Assembly (NCBI GenBank): GCA_947846985.1
Contig: CANTUZ010000003.1
Location: forward strand, 54,074,096 to 54,138,095
Reading direction: 5' to 3'
DNA: 64,000 nt
DNA from: Fratercula arctica
Taxonomy: Eukaryota > Chordata > Aves > Charadriiformes > Alcidae
Both the position numbers and the translations under genes were made by a program. This document shows, in pieces, positions 52,259 through 64,000 of this stretch. The notes under the pieces are model-generated. The model did no database searches and was not told the origin of the DNA. It saw only the letters and a list, made by a program, of their open reading frames with translations. The first letter of the stretch is position 1. Each line of letters opens with the position of its first letter.

Positions 52259-55200
52259 GTCCAAGCCTGCACTGATTATGTGAGCTAAGTAACGCTCCAC
52301 AATGCAGTCAGAAAGTGAACACTATTTATAAGAATGAAGTTTTCCAAAGGCCTTAACATTGCGTTAAGTTGACCAGAAGTGTCAGGAATAATAAAATTAA
52401 ACACAGAAGTACAGGTCATGTTTTTTAAAGTCTTTAGAAATAATAGTAACCTCATTCAATCAACAGAAGAGTAATTCATTGGATCCCTGTTTTCCTTACC
52501 AGGTTCTTTTTTTCCTTTGGGGATGCAGGACAAATATTAGAAGCTAATCATCAGGGTCTTTAATTTACACCCAAATTACAATGACTTTGTTTATAACAAG
52601 GAAAAGTTAATGCTCCACTCAAGGTGGGAACGTGAAAGGTTTTAAAGCTGGTGAGCTATTGCACTTCAGGAGCAAAAGCGCCGCTGGAACAGAGCAGAGA
52701 CTGGGCTGCCGTGTGGCCCTCACTGGGGTTTGCTGCAAGAAAAGCTCCTCAGCAAAGGAGACTGAGGCACTTTCAGAAACAGAGTGAAAAAACCAGCAGC
52801 TTTTGTTTCAATGGAGCATTTCCTATTTCCATTTCAAGACAGATGAACTTCTAACAAGTAACAACCTATCTGGGCTCTGTACACCCCTGGATAGCCGTAG
52901 TGCGAATGCCTGTCAGGTCCTGTCTTTCCAGACACTTTGCTTCAGAGCAGGAGCAGTGAATGTCAGCACCTGAGAGGGTCAGGACATTTTTCTAAGGCCG
53001 TGAAACAGTTAAGTGCATATAGGTATTTGTACACATATAAATGCATGGACACACATTTATCTGTTCAGTATAATCAAATAGGTAGCAATTTTTTAGCAGA
53101 AATTGTGCAACTGGACCTGGGGACAGTATTAAAAATTATTAATTTTTGAGGTTTCTTCAACGTTACCATAATTTTTAGTAAATATTTTAAAGAGTCTTCT
53201 TTGAATTCCTATCAAATGTTGGCATTTGCCTAAAATGATTTGTTTCAGTAAATGAACATATCTGTGGATCAAGTATAATTAACTATGGTGGTGTAGAAAC
53301 TTTTGTGTTTATGATGGTGAGTTTTCTGCCTGGGATTAAAAAAAAAAAAAAAAAAAAAAAGAAAAGAGGCATTTTCTGCTGGAAAAGACTTCTCATATAC
53401 AAATTTTTTTAGTAACTTTGATAAAAAGTCAAAGAAAAGAAAACATTCAGGTCTCTTGGCTCTTGCCAGCTCCTGATATATTATTTTACAGTTTATTCCC
53501 TTATTTTTATTATTACTGACCATTTATTAATACTGTAGTGGTGCCCAGAGCCTCCCCACAATGATCACAACTACACTTTGCAGCCTGATTTGCAAACAGA
53601 TGAGCTGATACCATTTCTCCCACCAAGACCTTGCGCTCCCAGCACACAGTCAACCCACCTGGAGCCAGGAAGAGCCGTACCATAAAATCACATCCAGGCT
53701 TTGGGGAAAACACAGCCAGGGAGGATTTTGAACAGCTGCAGGCAGAGGGAGTTTGGGGGACTGAGGTCTGCATGCTGTGGACACCGGTATATCCATCCTT
53801 CTTAGAACAGGAAGGGGCATTCCTCAGACAAAATAAAAAAGGCTTTTTTTCATCCTCCAGAAATGGCCGGTAGCTGGATTCTGGAGAAGGTTTATCCTGT
53901 ACCTTCAGACTGCGGGCCTAGGGTGTGTGAGCAGTTCCCCAGCTGGGCATGCAGTTTGGGGCCTGGCAGCTGCAGGTGCTGAGTTTGGTGGCCACCTGAC
54001 AGCGTGTCACCCCCTCTCCAGGGACAGAGCTCTGGGCTGGCAGAACAAGGCACAGCTGCCATGCTGGGAGCCTGGGTGCACTTCTTCCCTACTTCAGCAG
54101 GAGTCACCAAGCGGGGGGAGCACAGGACCCTCGATAAGGGAGAGGGTTTGTGAAGGCAAGAACTCATCTGGATTTGAAGCCTAAACACAAAAAAAAAAGA
54201 GAGGAGTTAGATAATCAGTTATGGCAGTGGTTAAGGTTTGGGAGGATTTGGAAGGGCTTTGAGAAGGAGAGAAGCGTGTGGTCTTGTACTGTTTTGAGAG
54301 TGCAGAGGGATTGAGAGAGGACTGATAAAATTTAGGGAAAGGAGGGAAGACATCAGGTCCTCTGAGGCTGGGAAAAGAGATTTGCTCACCTACTCGATCC
54401 TTCTGTGTGAGATGGACTAGTCACTCAGAGAGAAAATCATCTCAGATAGTACACCAGAAATGAAATCTGTGGGGTTTTTTAAATACACAGAGATTGGGAG
54501 GAAGGTATTAAGGGGCTGCAGACACCCTCTATTAGAAGACAGTCACTAAAAATGTTATAAAGTTGTCAAGTGGAAGGAATGCAGGTGGAAATGTTGAGGA
54601 CTGAGTAGCACAGAGGGGATCAATGGCTTTGCAGTAAAAGATGTGCTGGGCAGGACCAGGAGGGCTCGGCTGGTAGCACCCGAACCAACAACAAGGGGAG
54701 GAAGCCAGAAATAAGCCTGAAGTAGGAGAAAATGAAGGAGTAAAGAATCTAAGGCTGCTGGGCCACTGGAGTGAGACATGTCTGTCAGGATGTGGCAGGA
54801 AGGTAGAGCTCACTAAGCCCGGCTGTCTCCTGCTATAAATAAAAGTAATTCCCTTGAAGCTAATGGACTTGGCTTGACATTCATTAGGTGAGGACAGCGA
54901 GGGGATGAAAGAAGATGATGATGATGCAAAAGAGAGCTTTGGAACATAATTCATCTCTAAACCTGCTGGATAATGTCTGGCTTGGGCAGGGCCCTGCAGT
55001 CAGAGATACCAACAGCAGGAGAATAACTCTGTGCCTGCCACAGTGGTGAGGCTGAAGGGAATTAAAAGTGAATTATTAACTGTAGTTTTATGTCAACAAT
55101 GGCATAACATTAATCCCGTAACGAGCTAAACTGATAATAACTAGTAAGAACTGTTTATGGCTTATTCAACCTAAATTAAGCTAACAATGAGTAAAACATA

Positions 55201-56927
55201 ATCAGATAGGCAATAAATGTTAATTAACAAATTAGAGACATGGAGACAATCATTGGCAAGCAAGGTTATAAATGTTTAAATAATGTAGTAGTTGCAGAGC
55301 AAGACATAAGTTAAATGGATAGTCTCAGTGACAGAGAAGATATATTTAACAGATAGTAAAATCAGCAAGCAAAAAACATATTCTGCAGTGGACTCAGAGG
55401 ATAATACAGGGACTAGGAGAGCAGTATTGCATTGCCATATATCAGATGTTTTGTTTATAACATAACCACGACTTCTGCCTCTTTACGAGAAAAATTAAAA
55501 ATGAAACATCCATGTTCAGTCTGTGAAATAAACCACATCTGCGAAATTCACCAAGGTGAGTCTGAAAGAGCATGGAAAGTTATCATTCTTTTTGATTCAA
55601 TAATCTGGAGGTGCTTGCCTTGGGAAGGTATTAAATACATTATTTGCAACAACTATTAATACTATATTAAGGATGAAATAGCTCAGCAACTTACTGCAAG
55701 CAAGGGTAAATTGGTAAGTTAAACCTATAGTTTGCTTGCAGTGTTTATATTAGCAGCCTCATACCATGAAAAATGCAATTTGTTGGAATACATTTTGTTA
55801 TGATATGTTTCTTTTGGGAATTGTCTTGTAACTCAGATCATGCCGCTAAAGAAAAAAGACTCTACCTGAAGTATTGCTGTTGTCACATGGTATTTGTGCT
55901 GCTGATAAACAGGAAGAAGTTTGCTCAGCCTCTTGTTGTAAGGCTGTCGTGAAGCAACAAGTGGTTTCTGAAACGGAACTAAGTTGCTGTAAGCCTGTAT
56001 TTTAAGGCTAAAATCGTAAAAATCGTGTGTGAGAGAGGAGTCTTTGTGTTCACTCTCTCATCCGCTCCTGGCAGGACCAAGCCTCTGTGTGGGAGCTACA
56101 ATGCCGAAGTCTGGAGCTTCGTACTTATCCCTCTCTTCTGGCTGGGGAGAGCTGTACCCTCTCACCACCCGACTGAGCCAGGTTTTCATGTGACCCCTGC
56201 AAATCTGTTGTTTTTCTGCTTTCTGCCATACCCAAGTATTAAATTTCTAGATTATACACTCACGGGACATCAGTCAGGGTCTTTTTTAAAAATTCCCATG
56301 AGAAAGGAGAAAGAGCTCTCTTCCTTCCATAGAACACGGCATATTCATTTTCCAGAATAAGCTCCTTCTGTGTATAGTTTGGTTAAAAAGAAAAAAATCT
56401 CTTCTGAAGACAGAATGAGTGAAGGTTCCTGGTTTGAAAAATGCATTTGGTATTCTCTGGTTTTGGAGAGATTTTTATTGTGCTTTTTTCCTGTTTGATT
56501 CTTTTGTTTTTGTTAGTGGAGAAGAATTCAAGGGAAGGAAATTAAGCCTACGAACTGGTACCAGTAATCACGTTAAACAGGGGAGAACTGAACTAGCAAT
56601 TTCCCCCAGCTGTAGGCAGTTTGTGAACTGCCAGACTGTAAATCCACTGCCATCTACCACAGAAAAAACTGTTGCCTGGTTTCCCTTCCCTCTGCCTTGG
56701 GATTTACTTTGCATTCGGTAGATTGTTTCAAATCCTTGCCTGGATTCGTTCGAAGGCTGCGGTCCAAGAGCAGCCAAGGGCTTCCTCCTTTGCAACTGCT
56801 GACCAGGGCCAGCCCTTTCAGTATTAAACATGCTTCAGGGGACAGGCACAAAGAAGCGATCAGGTGCTGGGGAGCCTCCTGTGCTGCAGAACTCAGAAAA
56901 TAGGTCAGCTGTCCTTCAGCTGCCTTG
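52259..56927. other. Non-coding, no gene recognised
   Basis: No exon or named repeat recognised. An A23 tract lies at 53338-53360. The - strand frame at 54532-54954 (140 codons) is serine/proline-rich and unassigned. Sequence at 55.05-55.75 kb is notably AT-rich. Confidence 0.5.
53338..53360. repeat. A23 homopolymer
   Basis: Longest A run in the window, 23 A on the + strand. No retroposon body was recognised upstream. Confidence 0.9.
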
Positions 56928-57042
56928 AAAAAAAAAAAAGGGGGGGGGGGGGGGAAGGAGGGGGAGGGGGAAGGAATAAGGGAATAAACTTGTTTTTCTT
57001 TTCTTCCTATCAAAGTTGTTCCAAACACAGGGGGGGGGGGGG
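56928..57042. repeat. A12-G15 block and second G13 tract
   Basis: Twelve A (56928-56939) run directly into fifteen G (56940-56954), followed by further G4-G5 runs to about 56970; a second run of thirteen G is at 57030-57042. The first cluster offers several G runs close together and could fold as a G-quadruplex on the + strand. Confidence 0.85.
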
Positions 57043-59399
57043 AAATCCATCCCCTACAAGCTGCACAACTGCTGATGTTCAGATTGTTGGTTGTTTCACC
57101 TTTTCTCCACTGTGAGTTCTCTGCTCCTTGGGCTGTTAAGGGATGTGGGTGCCTGAGCCGTGCTGTGGCAAGCAGGGATGCTCCCAAGGCAGATCTCCTC
57201 CTGCTCATCCCTCGGAGCACGATGGTGTTGGGGCAGGGCAGTGCTCTGCTCCTACCTCTTTCTAAGCAGAATCACAGCTCTGTGGAAAGACCTCATTTCT
57301 CTACCCTGGCTTTAATTTCCTCACTAATCCTGCAAACAGAGTGGGGTTTTTTTTTTTCTTTTCTTTTCTTCCCCAGCCCGTACAAAGACAAACCTCTCTA
57401 TGAAAAAGAGGGCTTGTACTTGGCATGTAGCATGGTAACACGAGCATAATAAACAAGAGTGGCTGTCCCCATAAATAATAAAAGGAATGTTTCTCCTCAC
57501 ATGGCAGCTTTTCAGAGGAGAAAAGGCAGGGAATAGGTAGTCCTGCTCTAATGCGCACGTCGCAAGCTCTAATCCCCACTTCTGTTGTTTTCTTTGGCAA
57601 GTCACCAGCCAGTGAAGCAGGGGGTACCTCTCTGCTCTGCATTCCCCTGTAACTTTTATTTGGTTTCTTATCTTTTGTGCCTTGTGCCTGCTGGAAACTA
57701 GCAGGCTCCTTAAAAACGCCCGCTGCCTTTCTTCCCTTTGACTGTGCGGCATTTTGCATTTTCACAACGATGGAGCCACGCTCTGCTGGCGATGAACTTG
57801 GAACCGTAACACCAGCTCGGAGGTGAAAATAGACCATTCCCAGCTTCACATCCTCCTGATTTATGCTGTTGCAGCAAAGGTGATGAGCTTTTGATACAAG
57901 TGAATAACTGTATCATTGGAGAATGTTTCTGATGTTGTTTCAGCTGCTTACCTAAAAACGTTAAGCTTTCTCCCCATTAGGGACAGGATTTACTGGCATG
58001 TCAAAATTTCCTCTTTCTGGCCACTCAGTTCAAACTTTGAGTATATCGTAGTTGGCTTCAGTCTTCAGAGCCATGTGTGAGCTACTGCAGTAGCTGCAAA
58101 CACATGCAAATTATCCTTTTATTCTGGCTGAGATTACAACATTAAAACAACAACAACAGAGAAAGGCCTGTGCAGAGAGTATCATAAATAATTTAGCTTA
58201 AGTGAATGCTGAAATTAGTCAAGGCACCGCATTGCTTGGCTCCAAGCAGTCTATTTGCAGCCAGATATGTAGAGTACCCTCTGGCCAAAGCCTAGCCTTT
58301 CAAAAATGGAAAGCAGGAAAAACAATATGATCTTCTTTTAAAGAAGCATGTTGGAATGATCGGCGGGTTTAAATATACCTAGACAGTCCTCCGTGCCATA
58401 GCTCCAGTGATCTCGGGAGAAAACAGACTGTTTATAAAGAGCCCTGGGCTGGGGAAGGAGATAACGAAATGTGCTCGTGTATTATTGGCAAGTGCCCTGA
58501 ATGGTACAGGCGAGCTAAGTGCATACAGTATTATCTTGCATAATTATTGGGTCACTGTACTGTAAACTAAGTGGTTACTATACTTAGCCATACTACCGCG
58601 CTCGCTGCCTGATTAAGGACTAGATCCAGCTCTCGCTCAAACTGGGCTCTATTTACGCTGAGCTCAAAGGGCTGAATCGGGGCCTAGTGATTCTTCTTGG
58701 GGTGGCTTTCGTTTCTGAATAGCTGAGATGAACGCGGTGACAAAATAGTGAGGGGCATTTCTAATCATAGCAGTAAGGATGCTCCCACTGCGGGGGTGTC
58801 TGAGGAGCCCCCAGGGCTTGGGAGCTGGTTGTGGTGCGGCCTTTCCCAGGGAGTCCAGGGCTTGAAGACACAGTGAGACAGCAGGTGGACAAACCCAAAG
58901 AGATGGCTTGGAGGATTTCAAAGAGAGAGAGAGAACTGATGTGAACTATGAACTAGGCTGTTTTGCAGCTACTGCTTAGTCTGCATGGATCAGGAACCCC
59001 AGATAATCTCAGCTGGGGACAAGGGTGTGTTTCTCATATGCTCCTCTGAATGTGGGTATCGTGCAGGTAGCATTTGAGGAGAAACTTCTACCAGCGTCAT
59101 ACAGGAGATCAAAGAGCAGGCTGTCTGGGCACTCACAGATTTAAAAACAGCTCTGAGAGACAAAAACTGTGTTCTGTGGAAGGGGAAAAGCTGAAGGAGT
59201 TTTTTATTATGGGCACTTTCAGACCAGCCTCCTTAGCATATTTAAGAGTCCCAAAGTGACTGTGCAGTTGAATCAGTCACGAAGAATGGGGGAGACCACC
59301 AAGACAGCTCAAGGCCATCAGTTAAGCAACAAAGTGTGTGTGTGTGTGTCCTCATGCAAAACCACACAGCTACCAAGAGTTTAGGAGGCTATTTGTAGT
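57043..59399. other. Non-coding, no gene recognised
   Basis: No exon recognised; overlapping - strand frames of 140-190 codons around 57.3-57.85 kb lack any family resemblance. A (GA)n run lies at about 58919-58936 and a (GT)n run at 59334-59349. Confidence 0.5.
59334..59349. repeat. (GT)8 microsatellite
   Basis: Eight GT units on the + strand. Confidence 0.9.
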
Positions 59400-59760
59400 G
59401 CCACAGGACTGCACTAACATGAAGAAGAGAGGCTGTGAAAACAAGGGGTGAGAGAAGGAAAAGAAGCCAAGATTACAGACCAAGACGAGACAGAAGCAAA
59501 GGCCAGGAACTGAGATACAGAAAAAGGAAGTAGAAAATGCCGCAGCAAGAAATGAAGTTGTGAACAGAAGACAAATGGGGAGAGAACAAAAAATGAAAAG
59601 AAGATGAACATTTCTGTTGGTTAAAGAAAGGATAAACAGCTTGAGCCTTGGGAAATACACAAGGTGAGAGAATAAATGAAACAGAAATCTTATGTAAAGA
59701 AAGTAACGTGAGAAATCACTGAACAACAGTAACATGGCAAAGGAGACGAGAAATCTGTCC
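59400..59760. other. Purine-biased segment
   Basis: In the rows starting at 59461, 59521 and 59581, purines make up about 73%, 78% and 73% of bases by direct count. The 136-codon hydrophobic - strand frame (59370-59780) follows from this bias, since its complement is pyrimidine-rich (Phe, Leu, Ser codons). It could be a decayed repeat; none was identified. Confidence 0.6.
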
Positions 59761-60514
59761 CAAAATGCTAGTGGTAGCATTTTCTCTTAGCTGACAGGTG
59801 AAAAATGGGTTAGATTTTGTATTCTTATTACCCTTAACCAATGCTGCCACTTTTTCTAAGTGGGTGTGCTGCACTGTGGCAGGCCCCTACCAGTCCTTAC
59901 TCTGAAAAGTTTGCAGTATGAGAGTGAATACAGAGATAAGTAGAAGTGTAGGATTTATTTACATACCTGTATTGCCTGATGTATTGCTTTTCAAGTCCCA
60001 GAGAAACACTTTGTATTACTAGACCACAAGGTCAACTTAAAAAGGCTCCTGACAACTGGCGCTTCTTTCGGTTCTGGTTTCATGGGAAAATGTAACGACA
60101 AACCTTAAACACTAAGGATTTCTTGTGCGCAAAGCCATCCTCCCCAAGGCAATCACTGGGTGTATTGCATCCAGTGACTGCTGTAATACAGAATTTCCTC
60201 TGCCAGTCACATCTGCCCCGCCAGTGATGTCCACCACCCAAACAACTGAATTTGAGGAAGGAATGGTACTGCTCTTCTTGGAGATAGAGGTGATCACTAA
60301 TGTGCTTTAGGTAGCAGATAAAGGATCTTTAACACCTCTTCACATCTAATGCATCCCTAATGCCACTTTCACAGAGGGAAGAAAAGGCAAAGAGTCTGCT
60401 TTTATCAGTTCCACGTGAAACATTAAATTCCGGGTCAGAGTCTTCTAACCATGTGTGTTTTAAGGTCTAGTAAAATATCTTTTCCAAAGATTTAATTCTG
60501 TTTGTAAACAACAT

Positions 60515-60533
60515 AAAAAAAAAAAAAAAAAAA
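60515..60533. repeat. A19 homopolymer
   Basis: Nineteen A on the + strand, 317 bases before the T18 run at 60851-60868. Confidence 0.9.
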
Positions 60534-60850
60534 GCCAAGATCTGACCTTAGAAAAACTTCATTAAGACATTATTCAGCCTTCATATGACCTGAAGAGTAG
60601 CAGAGGAAACAAGAGGCTTAACCCATTCACCTTCCTTCCTATGTGAGCTGGGACAGGGCTCGCTGCAGGAGAAGCAGCTGGCCCAGCCGCGGGCAGGCAC
60701 ACGGGGAAGTGGCCTTTGCTGCGTGACAATGCAGAGTATGCTACAGCTCACCCCTTATCATCAGGCTTGGACAGGCTATGAACCTTGCGTATGGATATGG
60801 TGTTGTGAAATACTGTGGTAAGGGTGCTTCTGTTTCTTCCTGTCTCTCTC

Positions 60851-60868
60851 TTTTTTTTTTTTTTTTTT
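60851..60868. repeat. T18 homopolymer
   Basis: Eighteen T on the + strand, forming with the A19 run upstream a possible intramolecular A/T pairing. Confidence 0.9.
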
Positions 60869-61009
60869 CCTTTTAAAGACATGAGGTCTGCCTTACATAT
60901 TTAAGATTATTAAAAAAACCTTACCTTAGGGCACAGGACTATTTGCCTTATTAAGTCATTTTCACCCCACGTATATAACCAGAGCACTGAACAAGATGCC
61001 ATTAGAGCT

Positions 61010-61070
61010 AGGTATGGTTATTAGAAACTGTACAGTATGGTTACGTATGATCAGGTATGGTTATTAGAAA
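61010..61070. repeat. Short tandem duplication, 43-bp spacing
   Basis: AGGTATGGTTATTAGAAA occurs exactly at 61010-61027 and 61053-61070, with a related AGTATGGTTACGTATGATC between them, so the block is a degenerate three-unit repeat of about 20 bases. Confidence 0.8.
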
Positions 61071-64000
61071 ATCTCACAAGAAGATGAACTTGGTGTTTCT
61101 CATCAGCAATCTTCACATTTTTCCTTGTGGAGGGGTCGGGATGCACAGGAGCCCCTCGTGAACATTCAGGTGAGGTCTACATGTATGTCTCAACAAAGAG
61201 AAATCATTTTTGGAAGTTTTTGATCTTCAGTAAGCTCACACATGAAAGAAGTTGCCATGACTCAATAATCTTTTTTTCTGAATCATTACAGGGTTTATCT
61301 GGTTTGGTTTGTTTTGAGGGGATTAAATTATGCTTGCGATTTAAACCTGCAGTGTAGCATGCAAGGTAGAAGGAGGTTGCTTGGAGGGAAAGGGTTATAC
61401 GTTCAGTAACCTTTGTATATTTATTTGTTCAGCATGCTAGCTCTTGTGCTATTTGCTGGGAAGGAATGCCTGCACAAAAACGCTATGAGGTGGCTCAAAT
61501 AAAAAAGCCTAGAATGTTTTGAAAGCCTCCCCCTTGACTTCTGATTGAAGGGATCTGTGGAGGTTTTGGCACATTATAAACCTGTGTTTACTGAAAAGAA
61601 AAAAAACCAACCCAACAGCCCCACTCCAATTCTGGGTTTATGTCTATGAAAGTCTATGCCAGCCCCAATTTATAGAATGTCAAGTGCTAATAAGTCAGAA
61701 TAGATCCAAGACAAAAGAAGACTCTAACTACATTTTGGGTCAAAACATGTACAGTATTAAAGTCTAAAAATACTGTGCAATTCGATCTTAAGGGAACAAG
61801 AAGATCCAAGCTTACTCCACATTGTTCCAACTGTTCTCCTAGAAACTTGAATGTAAACTTTGTGTTTAAATATAAACCCACCTCTGGGTTTGGCCTATTC
61901 TCTTTATTTATTTTATTTGCCATGCTGCTGAAAAGGTCATGTGCACAAAAAGAATGCCCTTCTAATCTTTTTAAGCTATTGACGGTGTAGCTCATGCAAG
62001 CCACTTAGTTTCATTGTGCCTCTAGAAATGAAAAGCAAACTCTTTCTAATCCCTAAGTCCCTTTTTTTCCTCATTGCTGCATGCTTTTTTTCTCTCTTAA
62101 ATACCCATTCTGGCCTGTGATTAGACACACACATTCAGTGTGGGATATAGATACGTTTCACAGTTTAGAAGTAACTTGGGCACAAAACTCTTCTTCTCAC
62201 AAGATAAAATCATTCTTTATGACGTCCTTGCTAATGCCAACAGAACAAGTTGGCATTTCATGACATATTACTTGTTTTAATCCTATCGGACAGTTCATAC
62301 GCTTCCTGAGAACTGGGGCAGAAGAACTTTGGGAACAGAAGATTGTGTGGTTACTTAGGGTGTTGCTCCGAAGATGAAATCCAGCACAGGCACATCAGTT
62401 TGTCTCATTTTCTGCACGGTGCCTTCTCATTTTTCCTGAACTTCTGTCTTCTGAATTTTCTTGGACATTTTCAGATCTCACCTTGCATACGTGTCCCTCA
62501 TCACTTGCACCCTGGAAGAGGTAGAGCTGTCTGCTTATAATAGTGATGTTTGGCTACACTGTGGTGAACACCTTTTGTGAGGAACTGGATGAATTAAGAG
62601 GTTCAGCCCTTTGCTTTCACACCCACCCCAGCTACCCCCAACTTTAAAAACTCACGTTTGATCAGTCAAGAGCAGAAAATGTAACAAACAGATGCTTTAT
62701 TATATAAGCATGGGGGCTGAATAAATCGTTTAGAGCTAGCTTTTCTTACAATTTGAGGAAGGTTTCTTTTGCAAAGGGGAAGGTTTTCCACCCAATGTCA
62801 GGATCAGAATACAACTACTGTGATGGATTTCAGAGGCAGAAGAAATATCGCAGACAGAGAGGTTTATCGGCATTACAAATGATGGTGATTTCTTTCACTG
62901 ACACCCAGAAGCTTATAAGCACTCAGCAGTAAGCAGAGGTGCTGTGTCTGAGACGTCTGACCTCCCTGAGGCATCTCGATGTGTTCTGCTTGCGTTGATG
63001 CCTCTATGCCAACGGGTACACCAAAGTCCCAAGGACAGACTTAAAATGACCTGCAAGGTTTCTGCGCTTGTTGCTAGTTACTAATTTAGCTGTGGGTCAG
63101 AACTGAAGTAACCCATTCCTCTTTGGAAGAGCTGAGTTTAGAGTATCCACTAGGGACTGGAGTGCTGCACTTGTGGCATGACCTCTGGCTAAAATCCCCA
63201 CTGAGTCCACAGCAGTGAATGACCTGCAAGGCAGGAGAAGCCAGAGTGATGCTACCACCTTCTACCTCACCTCTCTTCTGCACTTCCCACACTAGGTAAA
63301 AACTGCTGCTCCAAAGGAGCAGTGCCGCATACAAAAAGAAAAATCTAAAATACTACTGAAGTGGAAATTAATGGGCCATCCGCAAAACACACCTTGCTTT
63401 TTAGGAGCTGAGGAGCCCTAGGCATTTCTAGTTTTCTGTACACCCTCAAGTTCTGCTGCCCCCTGGCATCTCCACTGCTGCTTCCACCTAACCCTACCCT
63501 GAATTCACAGAGTGGGTATCCCTGGTCACCTGAGGACCTTGTTTTCATAAGGTTACACTGAATTCAGCACACTGCTGCCGTGGTCAACTTTTCTTGTGGA
63601 TCTTCTGGTCCGTGGCCAGGAATGTGTCTAGTACAGTGCTAAAACTGACCTCTACCAGGAATGAAAGACTGTGAAAAGTCTCCTTCATGAAAGCAACAGC
63701 CCTGGAAATCTTTCTCATGTATGTTAGCGCATGTCTGCCCTCCTGATGCTGCATTTAATCCTTTGGACTCTCATCCCCTGTTCTAATGTGACCAGACAAT
63801 TGGGAAAAGAAGGGGACCTGTGTTATCTCAGGCAATGTTGGGAAAGGAATGCCCAGCTGCTTCATTAAATTGACTTCCCAGAGCATTATGAAGAGGGAGC
63901 AAGTACTGCCAGTGGCCACCTTCTAGCGAGGTGAATGGAGCTCTTTCTTTCTTTGTTTCTCTTTAGACACCTTTTTTTTTTTGAAGCAGATAGAGCTATT
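61071..64000. other. Non-coding to window end, no gene recognised
   Basis: No exon, RNA gene or named repeat recognised. Open frames are at most about 105 codons with no domain content. Confidence 0.5.

Noticed and set aside
56654..57849. Long - strand frames of 182-188 codons around the G tracts
   Set aside because: They contain poly-Pro/Phe and poly-Lys translations of homopolymers and have no family resemblance.
18007..64000. Search for TAB2 coding exons
   Set aside because: Nothing resembling the N-terminal CUE domain, the long serine/threonine-rich central exon, the coiled coil or the C-terminal zinc finger was found in any frame.
1..64000. CRISPR arrays, insertion sequences, operons, riboswitches, bacterial promoters
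   Set aside because: The sequence is vertebrate nuclear DNA; no direct-repeat/spacer array or prokaryotic gene organisation is present.
1..64000. Endogenous retrovirus or other viral copies
   Set aside because: No paired long terminal repeats, and no gag, pol or env-like frames were recognised; reverse-transcriptase-like traces belong to CR1 LINEs.

Overview
This is a vertebrate nuclear window, almost certainly from a bird. It contains one recognisable coding piece, a CR1 LINE 3' tail ending in the 8-bp repeats typical of sauropsid CR1, and several older degraded CR1 copies of lineages also known from turtles and crocodilians. There is no operon structure and no viral or mobile gene with an intact frame. 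Most open frames over 60 codons look like chance.

Region 1 (1-9.3 kb): the last intron, last coding exon (6063-6346) and probable 3' UTR of UST, uronyl 2-sulfotransferase, on the + strand. The exon encodes the C-terminal 93 residues plus a split codon, with a basic stretch followed by a strongly acidic tail. An antisense CR1 fragment sits in the intron at about 4.75-4.98 kb.

Region 2 (9.3-18.0 kb): intergenic DNA with an old MIR/CORE-SINE-like relic near 12.4 kb. CpG density rises from about 13.3 kb to a strong CpG island at 17.41-18.03 kb, with a weaker island at 14.82-15.32 kb. No coding exon of another gene was found here. In other amniotes the gene after UST in the same orientation is TAB2, whose transcript begins with non-coding 5' exons and long introns. 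The island is therefore a plausible TAB2 (or associated lncRNA) promoter, but this is inferred from synteny and not read from the sequence.

Region 3 (18.0-64.0 kb): about 46 kb without a recognisable coding exon, consistent with a long first intron or intergenic DNA. It holds CR1 relics at 22.2, 31.7, 34.5-36.25 and 51.4-52.26 kb, another ancient amniote repeat relic near 47.8 kb, a repeat-like segment with a hairpin at 39.6-40.4 kb, homopolymer tracts (including two G tracts at 56.94 and 57.03 kb), a purine-biased stretch at 59.4-59.76 kb, and one stretch at 44.83-44.95 kb bounded by good splice sites that could be a non-coding exon.

I found no evidence of a novel biological system. The best follow-up targets are the CpG islands, the candidate non-coding exon and the unassigned segments that may be conserved or derived from old repeats.
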